Assembly: GCA_016937975.1 (NCBI GenBank)
Contig: JAFGVN010000039.1
Coordinates: 1 to 42,176 of the forward strand
Direction: 5' to 3'
Origin: Clostridia bacterium
GTDB lineage: Bacteria; Bacillota; Clostridia; Peptostreptococcales; Acidaminobacteraceae
Length of the DNA stretch: 42,176 nucleotides
Numbering within the stretch: position 1 is the first letter of the stretch; each line of letters starts with the position of its first letter. The notes under the pieces are model-generated. The model was given only the letters and a program-made list of their open reading frames with translations. It ran no database searches and was not told where the DNA came from. Shown in pieces: positions 24,836-33,480 of the stretch. Made by a program: the position numbers and the translations under genes.

Positions 24836-24866
24836 CTATAGGGTAAATGAAACATAGGAGGCCAAT

Positions 24867-25805
24867 ATGAAAAAAATATATTTTGTTTTGATCCTATCGC
24901 TAGTTTTAGTGAGCTGTAGTCATCAGACCGAAAATTTAAAATTTGCTACTGGTTTAGCTGGCGGTATATATTATCCTTTGGGCAGTAGTATAGCAGAAAT
25001 GTTAACCGATAGTAACTTAGGCTTCATCATAAGTGCTTATTCAACAAGTGCGTCCGTACAGAATTGTAACTTGATAAAAACTTCAGAATTTGATATGGCT
25101 CTTATTCAGTGTAATGTGGCTTATTGGGCTTATAATGGAAGAGGGATGTTCGAAGAACCTGTGGAACAACTCAATGGCATTGCTAGCCTTTATACTGAAG
25201 TTATACAAGTGGTCGCTAGAAAAGATGCCAACATTCGTTCGATTGCTGACCTAAAAGGTAAACGTGTAAATATTGGAGATTATGGTAGTGGTAACTATTT
25301 TGATGCGATTAATTTACTCAATGCTTATGGTATGTCAGAAAGTGATTTGATTATCGATGAAGATAAAGTTGATAATGCTTATTTATCAATGGTGAATGAA
25401 AATTTAGATGCTATTATTATGACTGCAGGTATACCTACAGGTACGATACAAAACATTGCAAGTGAAGTAGAGATTGAAATTGTTCCTATGGATGATGAGA
25501 TTATAGATGCCTTAGTGCGTTCAGAACCTTATTTAGTTAAAACCTTGATACCAGCAGGCACATATAAAAATATTGAAAGAGATATATTAACATTAGGAAC
25601 CGAAGCTCTATTAGTGGTTTCAGAATCTTTAGACGATGATTTAGTATATGAAATGACGAAAAATTTTTGGAATAGTATCTCACATTTAAACAATAATTCT
25701 CTCAATATTGATAACATTGATTTGGAAACTGCATTAAGAGGGATGAGTATTCCAATTCATCCTGGTGCTAGGAAATATTATGAAGAAAAAAATATTTTGG
25801 AGTAG
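24867..25805 (+). CDS. TAXI-family solute-binding lipoprotein
   Basis: A 312-residue lipoprotein (anchor Cys17 in LVSC) of the TAXI/NMT1_3 family: FATGLAGGIYYPLGSSIAEML, DMALIQCNVAYWAYNGRG, then LKGKRVNIGDYGSGNYFDA. TAXI proteins normally serve TRAP transporters, but no TRAP permease gene is in the window. The next genes encode a DUF1850 protein, a frequent TAXI neighbour, and a membrane GGDEF-EAL enzyme. A role as an outer sensor for that enzyme is inferred. AGGAGG site; expression is probably regulated at the repeats in 24732-24835. Confidence 0.88.
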   Translation: MKKIYFVLILSLVLVSCSHQTENLKFATGLAGGIYYPLGSSIAEMLTDSNLGFIISAYSTSASVQNCNLIKTSEFDMALIQCNVAYWAYNGRGMFEEPVEQLNGIASLYTEVIQVVARKDANIRSIADLKGKRVNIGDYGSGNYFDAINLLNAYGMSESDLIIDEDKVDNAYLSMVNENLDAIIMTAGIPTGTIQNIASEVEIEIVPMDDEIIDALVRSEPYLVKTLIPAGTYKNIERDILTLGTEALLVVSESLDDDLVYEMTKNFWNSISHLNNNSLNIDNIDLETALRGMSIPIHPGARKYYEEKNILE

Positions 25806-26262
25806 TATTTTAATACTTCTGTTGATAAATTTTAGTGTTAAAATCCCTGTTTTTGAAATGAATAGCAATGATCAAACTTTTTATTATAAAATCATACAAG
25901 AACCAATAATTGTAATTTTAGAGCATGAGCATTCTGTTTCCAAAAACAGAATAATAGAATCATACGAAATCAGTGAGAATCATATTGTATTAAAAGAAAT
26001 GGTATTTAAAGATCATGGTGGTGCAGGAATGCCTGATGTATCAAAAGATAAAGTTTATTTAGATGACTTTGGAATACATTATCTCATGAGTGAAGATTTT
26101 AAAGATGAAATAGTGTTTATGATTTATCCGATGCATTTATGGAAGTTGTCAGTTTCAAATCATGTTTATGATTTTAGTACTCAAGAAAAAAATAGTGAAA
26201 TTATGATGAGCGTAACATCAGAGACTATTTTTAAATATTTATTCAAAACACTTATATATTAG
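25780..26262 (+). CDS. DUF1850-like membrane-anchored protein
   Basis: A 160-residue protein with one N-terminal membrane segment or uncleaved signal (about residues 4-24), then a beta-rich outer domain. The pattern SKNRIIESYEISENHIVLKE followed by GAGMP and a short closing domain resembles DUF1850 proteins, which commonly sit between TAXI receptor and TRAP permease genes. Function unknown. ATG 25780 with AGGA upstream is preferred to an in-frame ATG at 25765. It overlaps the TAXI gene by 26 bases, so translation is coupled. Confidence 0.65.
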   Translation: MKKKIFWSSILILLLINFSVKIPVFEMNSNDQTFYYKIIQEPIIVILEHEHSVSKNRIIESYEISENHIVLKEMVFKDHGGAGMPDVSKDKVYLDDFGIHYLMSEDFKDEIVFMIYPMHLWKLSVSNHVYDFSTQEKNSEIMMSVTSETIFKYLFKTLIY

Positions 26263-26275
26263 GCAAGGAGGCACG

Positions 26276-28660
26276 ATGAAGTTCAAATGGACACTCTATA
26301 GAAAAATACAAATTTTAATAATTATCATTTTAATCGTTGTATTTGGCGTGTCTCAAATTGCAATCTCTTCAATTGTTAAGTCTGAAATGGAACAAAGTTT
26401 TAACAATAATGTTTTAAACACGGTTGTTTTACTTCAAAATAATATGAAAGTTGTTTTTAATAATGCATTAAGTAGTCTTAACTATATTGAAGAAGAATAT
26501 GCAGAACGTTCTCGAGATGACATTTATATTCGTCAAATTCTTGATTTGGTTGTGTCTTCAAAAAACTATATTATGAATGCATATGTAGCATATGAAGATA
26601 GTTCTTTTGTCTTGGAACCCAATCAAGCTATAAGTAGTGATTTTGACCCAACAAAAAGAAAATGGTATACCCATGCAGTCGGTTCCAGTTCTATTTATTG
26701 GAGCTCACCTTATTATGATGAGGCGACGGGTTTGTTGGTTATTACTGCTTCGAAGGCAATCGAAATTGAAGGTGTTGATTGTGTAGCAGGTGTAGATATT
26801 GATCTTAATTTGCTGCCAGACATTATTAATTCTACTATTGTAGGAAATAGTGGCTATATAATGCTTGTGAATGAAGATAAAGATATCATTGCCATATCAA
26901 ATGGTTCTGATATAAATAAGGTTATTGATCTTGGAGATCCTGAGTTTATATCAAGTGATATTATTTCTGGACGATTATCAACAAAAAAAGGAGTTTACTA
27001 TTTAAGAGGATTAGCCGATACGAACATTAGAATTGTGTCTTTTTCACCACACAGTGAAATTATTTTGGCGACTGAAAATATGGTTCTAATGGCTTTTGTT
27101 GTTATAGTAAGTACCTTTTTAGTAGGTGTTATTTTTTCATATTTCTTTGCCAAAAGAATAACCAAACCAATAGAAGCTTTAACAACTACCATGGCTCTTT
27201 CTGTTGATTCCGAAAAGTTAATACCTTATACAGAAAGAACCAATGATGAAATTGATACACTAATAGATAGCTATAATCATTTGGTTATCAATGTTAATGA
27301 TAAAAATGATGCGCTGTATAACTTATCAAAAGAATTAAAAAAATCAGAGCAGAAATTACAGGAGCAATATGATAAAGTAACAAATTTGGCATATTATGAT
27401 TATTTAACAGGTTTACCCAATCGTTTGATTTTTGAACAAGAAGTAAAGAAAAAAATTGCTAGAGAAGAAAACTTTGCTTTATTTTATGTAGATCTAGATA
27501 ACTTTAAATACATCAATGATACTTATGGACATAACTATGGTGATTTTGTTCTTAAAATAGTGAGTCAACGATTCAAGAATTGTTGTGACAGAAATCAGTT
27601 TAGTGCGCGTTTAAGCGGCGATGAGTTTGGCATACTCATTAAAACAGATGGAGATCTAACCATTGATTCTGCTGCTCGTGAAATGTTAGAAATGATCCAA
27701 AAGCCTATCAGTTATGATACATTAGAGTTTACCGTGACTTGTTCCATAGGTATTTGTTTGTTTCCGGAAGATGGGAAAAGTTTTGAAGACTTACTCTCTA
27801 ATGCTGATATCGCCATGTATGAAGCAAAGGGAAAATCTAAAAATCAGTATATGATTTTCAATCAACTATTGCGAGATGAACTTGTAGAACGTGTTAAAAT
27901 TGAAACAAGGTTATTAAGCGCTTTAGATAACAATGAAATTTATGTGTGTTATCAACCCCTAATTGATTTTAAAAATAGATCAGTAAAAGGTTTTGAAGCC
28001 TTATTAAGATGGAATTCCAGTGATTTAGGTCCAGTCTATCCAGATATTTTTATTCCTATTGCTGAAAAGAATTTATATATTAACAGTCTTGGTTATTATG
28101 TCATGGAAGAATCCATTCGATTTGGTAGAGAAATTTTTGATGAGACAGGTGTTTTTTATGAAATGAATGTGAATATTTCATTGATTCAGTTGCATCTTGA
28201 GAACTTTGTGGATGAAGTACTTAATTTACTGGATCTGTATGATTTTCCGGCTATTTATTTGAATTTAGAGATCACAGAATCGGTAGCCTTAGAATCTGAT
28301 GAGAAAATTCATACAAAATTAAAAGCTTTAAGAGCTTCAGGCATTAAATTGTCCTTAGATGACTTTGGTACAGGATATTCATCGTTACATCACCTTTTGA
28401 ATATTCGTTTAACACACCTTAAAATTGACCGTTTGATTATTGTTCAGGCAACAAAAGATCAAGAGGTGTTTCGTTTGATACATGGTATTGTAGATTTTGC
28501 CCATGCCATTGGTTTGAAAGTTGTAGCAGAAGGCATTGAAGATGTACATATGGAAGAGCTTATGGCACAAATGCAAATTGATTATGCTCAAGGGTATTTA
28601 TATTCAAAGCCAATCATAGAACAACAAGTTCTAAAATTTTTAAAAGAAGTTGATTCCTAG
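26276..28660 (+). CDS. dCache-HAMP-GGDEF-EAL c-di-GMP enzyme
   Basis: A 794-residue membrane protein: TM at about 10-32, an outer double-Cache sensor (WYTHAVGSSSIYWSSPYYDEATG), TM at about 268-292, HAMP, GGDEF and EAL. The cyclase signature is SGDEF, a variant that can be active, but the upstream I-site Arg-x-x-Asp is absent (RNQF). The EAL domain has all key motifs: EALLRW, NVNIS, EITES, DDFGTGYSS, LKIDR, EGIED and QGYLYSKP. It may make and degrade c-di-GMP, with phosphodiesterase activity the safer call. It follows the TAXI and DUF1850 genes by 13 bases, in the position where a TRAP permease would be expected. AAGGAGG site. Confidence 0.9.
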   Translation: MKFKWTLYRKIQILIIIILIVVFGVSQIAISSIVKSEMEQSFNNNVLNTVVLLQNNMKVVFNNALSSLNYIEEEYAERSRDDIYIRQILDLVVSSKNYIMNAYVAYEDSSFVLEPNQAISSDFDPTKRKWYTHAVGSSSIYWSSPYYDEATGLLVITASKAIEIEGVDCVAGVDIDLNLLPDIINSTIVGNSGYIMLVNEDKDIIAISNGSDINKVIDLGDPEFISSDIISGRLSTKKGVYYLRGLADTNIRIVSFSPHSEIILATENMVLMAFVVIVSTFLVGVIFSYFFAKRITKPIEALTTTMALSVDSEKLIPYTERTNDEIDTLIDSYNHLVINVNDKNDALYNLSKELKKSEQKLQEQYDKVTNLAYYDYLTGLPNRLIFEQEVKKKIAREENFALFYVDLDNFKYINDTYGHNYGDFVLKIVSQRFKNCCDRNQFSARLSGDEFGILIKTDGDLTIDSAAREMLEMIQKPISYDTLEFTVTCSIGICLFPEDGKSFEDLLSNADIAMYEAKGKSKNQYMIFNQLLRDELVERVKIETRLLSALDNNEIYVCYQPLIDFKNRSVKGFEALLRWNSSDLGPVYPDIFIPIAEKNLYINSLGYYVMEESIRFGREIFDETGVFYEMNVNISLIQLHLENFVDEVLNLLDLYDFPAIYLNLEITESVALESDEKIHTKLKALRASGIKLSLDDFGTGYSSLHHLLNIRLTHLKIDRLIIVQATKDQEVFRLIHGIVDFAHAIGLKVVAEGIEDVHMEELMAQMQIDYAQGYLYSKPIIEQQVLKFLKEVDS

Positions 28661-28701
28661 AATTAATTTCTTTTTTTTACTTTTAAATGCCTTATGCGAT
28701 T

Positions 28702-29292
28702 CTAATTTTGTTGCACTTTTTCAAAAATATGCCTTTTGGATTTAAAGGTCTTTATGATTTGATAAACCTCTTGCCATGAATTAACTCTAAACAGTAGGGG
28801 ATGTTTATACCCTTGATTATAAGGTGTTGTAAATAATATGACTGGAATTTGATATTGAATGAGAGCAATTGCAGTCTCTAATCGGTCTTCAATAAAAACA
28901 TCCAAATTAAGATGTAGTGCTAAATGCGCTTTTTCCGTATGCCCAAGATGATAGACTTGGTGAAAGTAAAGATTATATTTCATAAGCCATTTATTGGTTA
29001 AAGTTTCAAGTTCTTTTTCTCTGGCAGTAATAAGTGACAGCTCATGATTATCAAAAAACAACATTCTCATATAGAATTCACATGCATTCCTTGGTACCGC
29101 TAAATTATGAATCTCAAAAAGATTTTCATCTCGGAAACGTTTAAATTCTTGTAGGGTTATACCAAAAGGAATATGGTGATCATATGTTGTTATATCTTTG
29201 GGTTTTACATTTTTGTTTAAATGTAGGTTATAAAAATCCAACCAATAAAATGGTGTTGTTATGGTGCCGTCTATATCGATACCTATTTTCAT
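28702..29292 (-). CDS. HAD-family nucleotidase-like protein (YqfW-like)
   Basis: A 196-residue HAD phosphatase. It starts with KIGIDIDGTIT (DxDxT nucleophile motif), has LITARE as the Ser/Thr motif II region and a C-terminal IEDRLE holding the acidic motif. Similar to the NT5C/YqfW 5'-nucleotidase group. The in-frame ATG at 29352 would add 20 charged residues, but ATG 29292 follows AAGGAGG directly and gives the canonical N-terminus. It is divergent from the XRE-B12 operon; no functional link is visible. No clear terminator separates it from the convergent GGDEF-EAL gene. Confidence 0.78.
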   Translation of the reverse strand: MKIGIDIDGTITTPFYWLDFYNLHLNKNVKPKDITTYDHHIPFGITLQEFKRFRDENLFEIHNLAVPRNACEFYMRMLFFDNHELSLITAREKELETLTNKWLMKYNLYFHQVYHLGHTEKAHLALHLNLDVFIEDRLETAIALIQYQIPVILFTTPYNQGYKHPLLFRVNSWQEVYQIIKTFKSKRHIFEKVQQN

Positions 29293-29380
29293 ATCTTCCT
29301 CCTTGCATTCTCTATTTTCACTTTCAGTATAACGTCTTTTTATGAAGAACAAATGAAGTGTATGTTAAAAGTTAGAAAAT

Positions 29381-29434
29381 AAAATAACTTTTTGTTATTT
29401 TTATATTGATAAATATAACGATATGTGTTTAAAT
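29381..29434 (+). promoter_or_regulatory. Promoter and palindromes upstream of the XRE-B12 operon
   Basis: TTGATA (29406-29411), 17-base spacer, TTAAAT (29429-29434). The -35 box lies in the centre of the palindrome TTATATT-N4-AATATAA (29401-29418), directly preceded by AAAATAAC-N5-GTTATTTT (29381-29401). A palindrome over the -35 box is what a repressing helix-turn-helix protein would use, so autoregulation by the first gene product is a reasonable inference. The region is AT-rich, so chance dyads are possible. Confidence 0.45.
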
Positions 29435-29471
29435 AAAAGTGTACCCGTTAAGTATAAAATGAGGTGAAATT

Positions 29472-30299
29472 ATGTTATTTGGAAAAAGATTAAAGGAATT
29501 GAGAAAAAGTAAAAATATGAGTCAAATTGACTTAGCAGATTTAATTGGAGTAACTCAAGCAACAATCGCAAATTATGAGAAGAATCAAAGATCTCCGAGT
29601 ATTGATACCATTATTGAGTTAGCAAGATTATTTGAGGTTTCAGTGCCATATCTTATTGGATTGTCTGATCAGTATCGGGATATGAAAATTGAACAAATGA
29701 ATGATATACAATGTGCAGATTACTTTACTGAGTTATTGTTAAATGATCAAATTGCTGAAAGTGAAATGTTTTCAAGACAATATGAAGACTCTTATGGTCT
29801 AGATAAGTTATTTTTAAAGCTATTTAGATTAACACTAACCAAAATAGGTTGGCTTTGGGAAGTTGGGGAAATCACCATTGGTAAAGAACATCAAATAAGT
29901 CATATCATTGAATCCTTTATTGAAAAATTCACCATAGATACAAAAATAAATAAAAGCGGTAAACGGATTCTTGCGATGACAGTTCCTGGTGAAAAACATA
30001 CTCTAGGCTTAAAAATGCTCGTTAAACTTTTGGAAGTTACAGGTTATAAATGTCATTATATTGGTGAGGGTCTTCCCATTGAAGATTTTGCAAAAACATT
30101 TGAAGAAATTAACCCTGATATCATCCTTTTATCAGTAACAGTTCCCTCAAATACAGTACTAAATGATTATGTAGAACCTTATAAAAATAAAGAAATTTAT
30201 ATTACAGGAAGTGGAGCTTTATATTATAAAAAACTAGATGTAAGCATTATTGAAAAATATGAGCATTGTTTGGAGGTTATGAATGAAGGACTTAGATGA
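29472..30299 (+). CDS. XRE-type regulator with CarH-like cobalamin-binding domain
   Basis: A 275-residue two-part regulator. Residues 1-65 are a clear XRE helix-turn-helix (RLKELRKSKNMSQIDLADLIG, TQATIANYEKNQRSPS). Residues about 75-150 form a helical region holding W129-x9-E139-H140, the motif that caps adenosylcobalamin in CarH/LitR. Residues 163-275 are a Rossmann B12 domain with E174-x-H176-x-x-G179 for the lower ligand and GSG at 246-248. CarH has His right after the motif Trp, and light exposure makes it bind cobalt; here that residue is Glu130. CarH/LitR normally has a MerR DNA-binding domain, so this is an unusual swap. It overlaps the RND gene by 17 bases. Light- or B12-responsive control is inferred. 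Confidence 0.85.
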   Translation: MLFGKRLKELRKSKNMSQIDLADLIGVTQATIANYEKNQRSPSIDTIIELARLFEVSVPYLIGLSDQYRDMKIEQMNDIQCADYFTELLLNDQIAESEMFSRQYEDSYGLDKLFLKLFRLTLTKIGWLWEVGEITIGKEHQISHIIESFIEKFTIDTKINKSGKRILAMTVPGEKHTLGLKMLVKLLEVTGYKCHYIGEGLPIEDFAKTFEEINPDIILLSVTVPSNTVLNDYVEPYKNKEIYITGSGALYYKKLDVSIIEKYEHCLEVMNEGLR

Positions 30300-33200
30300 A
30301 AAGCAATTAAAAATTAATATCTTCGGAAAAATTTCTGGTAAATTTATAAAAGAATTTCAATTGTCAATTCTTGTAATATTACTTATTGTAGCAGTAGGCT
30401 TTGTTGGATTACTAAGTCTACCAAAAGAATCATTACCTGAAATTGTATTTCCATCAGTGACAATTCAGACTTTATTTCCTGGTGCAAATCCAGAAGATGT
30501 TGAGTTTCTTGTAACTGAGAAGATCGAAAATAAGATAAAAGATTTTGATGAAGTAAGTGATATTACCTCAGAAAGTATTTTTGGATTATCGAGTGTAACT
30601 GTTGTTTTTAATGATGGTGTAGATATTAACTTAAAGAAAATCGAAATTGATAATGCATTAGATGAACTTTATTTTGCAGATGGTGTTTTTCCACCTAAAG
30701 CATTTATTTTTTCAACATCAGAGATTCCACTAATGAATTTATCTGTAACAGGAGATTATAGCCAAGATGAACTGACTTACATTGCAAAGGATGTTGCCAA
30801 TAAAATTCAATCCGTTCCAGGTGTTGATTCTGTCATTTTATCAGGTGATGTAGAAAGAGAAATTGAAGTCGTCATTAAAGATTTATCTATGATGAGAAAC
30901 AAAATCAGTTTTAATGATTTAAGAAACATTTTATCAGCTCAAAATTACACAACCCCTATAGGTGAGCTTGACTTAAATGGTGTTCGTTACAATTTAAGAG
31001 TGGATGAACGCTTTACATCCGTTGAGGACATCAAGAAAACAAATATTACACCAGAAATTACAGTAGAAGATGTTGCAGATGTATATGATGCAGTCGCACC
31101 AATAAAAACCTATAGCAGAACTTATGTAAGGGGTATTAATGATGAATCCCAACCTTCTATATTCTTAACCATAAGTAGAAAAGTAGGTAGTGATGTTATT
31201 AGTACAACAGATGCAATTGAAAATCTAATTAATGATGGTCGAGGACAGTTGTATCCTGAGGATGTAAATATTATAGTTTCCAATGCATTGAAAGATAATG
31301 TTGAAAATGACTTAAGCAAAATCCAAAGTAGTGCTTGGTCAGGACTTATAGTAGTAATAATCGTATTATTTTTATTCATCGGAATTAAAGAATCCTTAAT
31401 TGTTTCCATAACAATTCCTTTAAGTTTACTTGGAACATTAGGACTTCTAAATGCATTTGGAATCACATTCAATACTTTTGCTGTTCTTGGATTAATTGTT
31501 GCGTTAGGCTTATTGGTTGATAATTCAATTATCGTAATGGAAAACATTGATCGTTTAAGAAGAAAGGGATTTAATTCAATGGATGCTGCTTTGTATGGCA
31601 CCAATCAAGTTGGATTTCCCATTGCATCTTCAACATTAACCACTTTAGCAGCCTTTTTTCCTTTAGCCATATTACCTGGTATTTTGGGGGCTTTTGTTTC
31701 AACCATTCCAATTACCATTATGATCACTATTAGTGTTTCGTTATTTGTCTCAATAGTGATTACACCAAGTTTGGCTTCCAAGATTTTGAAGAAATCGAAA
31801 AAAGTAAAAATTAACAGTACCTTTTATAAAATAGTATCCGTGATTGTTGTAGCCTTTTTAAGTGGTTATGCTTTTTACAACCCAGATAATTTTATCTTAA
31901 TGTTTGTCATGATGGGAATCTTTACTTCCCTAATGATTTTAAAACTTATTTATGTTGGCGAAAACGGATTAGAAGAATCTAAGATAACATTGGGTTACTC
32001 GAAAATGCTTCAATGGATTGTTTCGAAGAAAAAGAGATCCTCATTGGTACTCAGTTTGGGAATTTTGGTTTTAATCTTTAGTTTTGGCACTTTTTCAACT
32101 GGCTTGCTGAAAATTGCCTTTTTCCCAAAGGGAGAACCAACTTCTGCTACTATTAAAATCGATACAGTAGGTGGCACCACATTGTATGCTACTGATCAGG
32201 TTGTAAGTAAAGTTGAAACAGTGTTATATGATCTTCCATCTATTAAACAATTCAGTACAACTATTGGAGGAAATGAAATAGACTTTGCAAAAATTGCAGT
32301 GGAAATTGACACTGATAATCAAAATGGGTTTGAGGTTGTTGAATCAATTGAACAGGCAATTTCAAAAATTCCTGGGGCGAAAATGACAATAGAATCCATA
32401 GTTGCAGGACCACCAGTCGGCAAACCTATTGAATTGAAAGTTGTTGGAGATGATCTAAGAAGCAATGAAACCCTTGCTAATGAATTAATGCTGACATTGA
32501 AACAACTGAATGGCGTTTATAACATTGAATCTAGTGCAACACAAGGTGTACCTCAATTATTAATCGATATAGATAAAAATATGGGGCTGAATTATGGGTT
32601 AACCGCTTTACAAATTGGCAACCAGCTTAGAGGAGAGTTAACTGGGGTCAAAGCTACAACCATAAGAAGTGGTAATGAATTTGTGGATGTATACATCAGA
32701 AAAGACAAATCTTTTATAGAAAATATAAATGAAGTCGAAAATCTTTATGTAGCTACGCCTTATAGTAATATGCTCATATTAAAAAATGTAAGTAGTTTAG
32801 TTGAAGAAACTGGTATTTCTAATATCTCAAGAGAGAATGGTGAACGTTTGATTACGATTTCTGCAGATGTTAGAAATGGCGTTAATGTGAATGAGATAAT
32901 TGATCAAATCAAAGCCATTTATCCTGAGGATGCTTTAATGAAGAATGTCAGTATTAAGTATGCAGGCGACGTTGAAGGCATTGAGCAGAATTTTGGGAAT
33001 TTATTTCAAAGTATGATCCTTGCTGTATTTCTTGTTTTCCTTATTTTAACGATACAATTTAATTCAATAAAACAACCCTTTATAGTTTTGACAACGATTC
33101 CTATGGCAGTTATTGGTGTAATTTGGGGACTTATTTTAACCGGTAATGAATTTGGATTTTACGCCTTTATGGGTCTCATAGCACTTGTAGGTATTGCAGT

Positions 33201-33480
33201 AAATGATGCTATTGTGCTTATAGATTATATTAATTATTTAAGAACTGAAGGTTATGATCTTGTTTCATCTATAAAAGAAGCAGGAAAGACTAGATTTAAC
33301 CCTGTATTAGCAACGACATTAACAACAATAAGTGGTGTTTTACCATTAGCTTTCAAAGAAGCATATTATGCCCAGTTCAGTTTTGCACTAATCTTTGGCT
33401 TATTGGTCACCACCATCTTAACTTTAGTATTTATTCCAGCAATCTATAATTTGTTTACTAAAAGAGAAAGGGTGATTTAA
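30283..33480 (+). CDS. RND-family efflux permease (HAE-type)
   Basis: A 1065-residue RND transporter of normal length: TM1 at about 26-46, first large outer loop beginning PKESLPEIVFPSVTIQT, TM2-6 from about 350, TM7 near 590, second outer loop, TM8-12 to the end. TM4 has the proton-relay aspartate in ALGLLVDNSIIVMENIDR. Family members in Gram-positives (SwrC/YerP-like) act on surfactants, lipids or drugs without an outer membrane channel. It is translated from inside the regulator gene (17-base overlap; GGAGG site) and abuts the adaptor gene. Gene order permease-adaptor is the reverse of most Gram-negative RND operons. Confidence 0.92.
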   Translation: MKDLDEKQLKINIFGKISGKFIKEFQLSILVILLIVAVGFVGLLSLPKESLPEIVFPSVTIQTLFPGANPEDVEFLVTEKIENKIKDFDEVSDITSESIFGLSSVTVVFNDGVDINLKKIEIDNALDELYFADGVFPPKAFIFSTSEIPLMNLSVTGDYSQDELTYIAKDVANKIQSVPGVDSVILSGDVEREIEVVIKDLSMMRNKISFNDLRNILSAQNYTTPIGELDLNGVRYNLRVDERFTSVEDIKKTNITPEITVEDVADVYDAVAPIKTYSRTYVRGINDESQPSIFLTISRKVGSDVISTTDAIENLINDGRGQLYPEDVNIIVSNALKDNVENDLSKIQSSAWSGLIVVIIVLFLFIGIKESLIVSITIPLSLLGTLGLLNAFGITFNTFAVLGLIVALGLLVDNSIIVMENIDRLRRKGFNSMDAALYGTNQVGFPIASSTLTTLAAFFPLAILPGILGAFVSTIPITIMITISVSLFVSIVITPSLASKILKKSKKVKINSTFYKIVSVIVVAFLSGYAFYNPDNFILMFVMMGIFTSLMILKLIYVGENGLEESKITLGYSKMLQWIVSKKKRSSLVLSLGILVLIFSFGTFSTGLLKIAFFPKGEPTSATIKIDTVGGTTLYATDQVVSKVETVLYDLPSIKQFSTTIGGNEIDFAKIAVEIDTDNQNGFEVVESIEQAISKIPGAKMTIESIVAGPPVGKPIELKVVGDDLRSNETLANELMLTLKQLNGVYNIESSATQGVPQLLIDIDKNMGLNYGLTALQIGNQLRGELTGVKATTIRSGNEFVDVYIRKDKSFIENINEVENLYVATPYSNMLILKNVSSLVEETGISNISRENGERLITISADVRNGVNVNEIIDQIKAIYPEDALMKNVSIKYAGDVEGIEQNFGNLFQSMILAVFLVFLILTIQFNSIKQPFIVLTTIPMAVIGVIWGLILTGNEFGFYAFMGLIALVGIAVNDAIVLIDYINYLRTEGYDLVSSIKEAGKTRFNPVLATTLTTISGVLPLAFKEAYYAQFSFALIFGLLVTTILTLVFIPAIYNLFTKRERVI

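Noticed and set aside
24810-24866. c-di-GMP riboswitch controlling the TAXI-GGDEF-EAL operon
   Set aside because: The leader from the predicted start is under 70 bases and shows only the inverted repeats, not a c-di-GMP-I or II fold.
29472-30299. Methyltransferase corrinoid protein
   Set aside because: The B12 domain could suggest a corrinoid carrier, but the clear XRE N-terminus, the W-x9-EH motif and absence of a methyltransferase gene favour a regulator.
31122-31604. 160-codon open frame opposite the RND permease gene
   Set aside because: Antisense to a conserved membrane-protein gene; composition is what the complement of hydrophobic codons gives.
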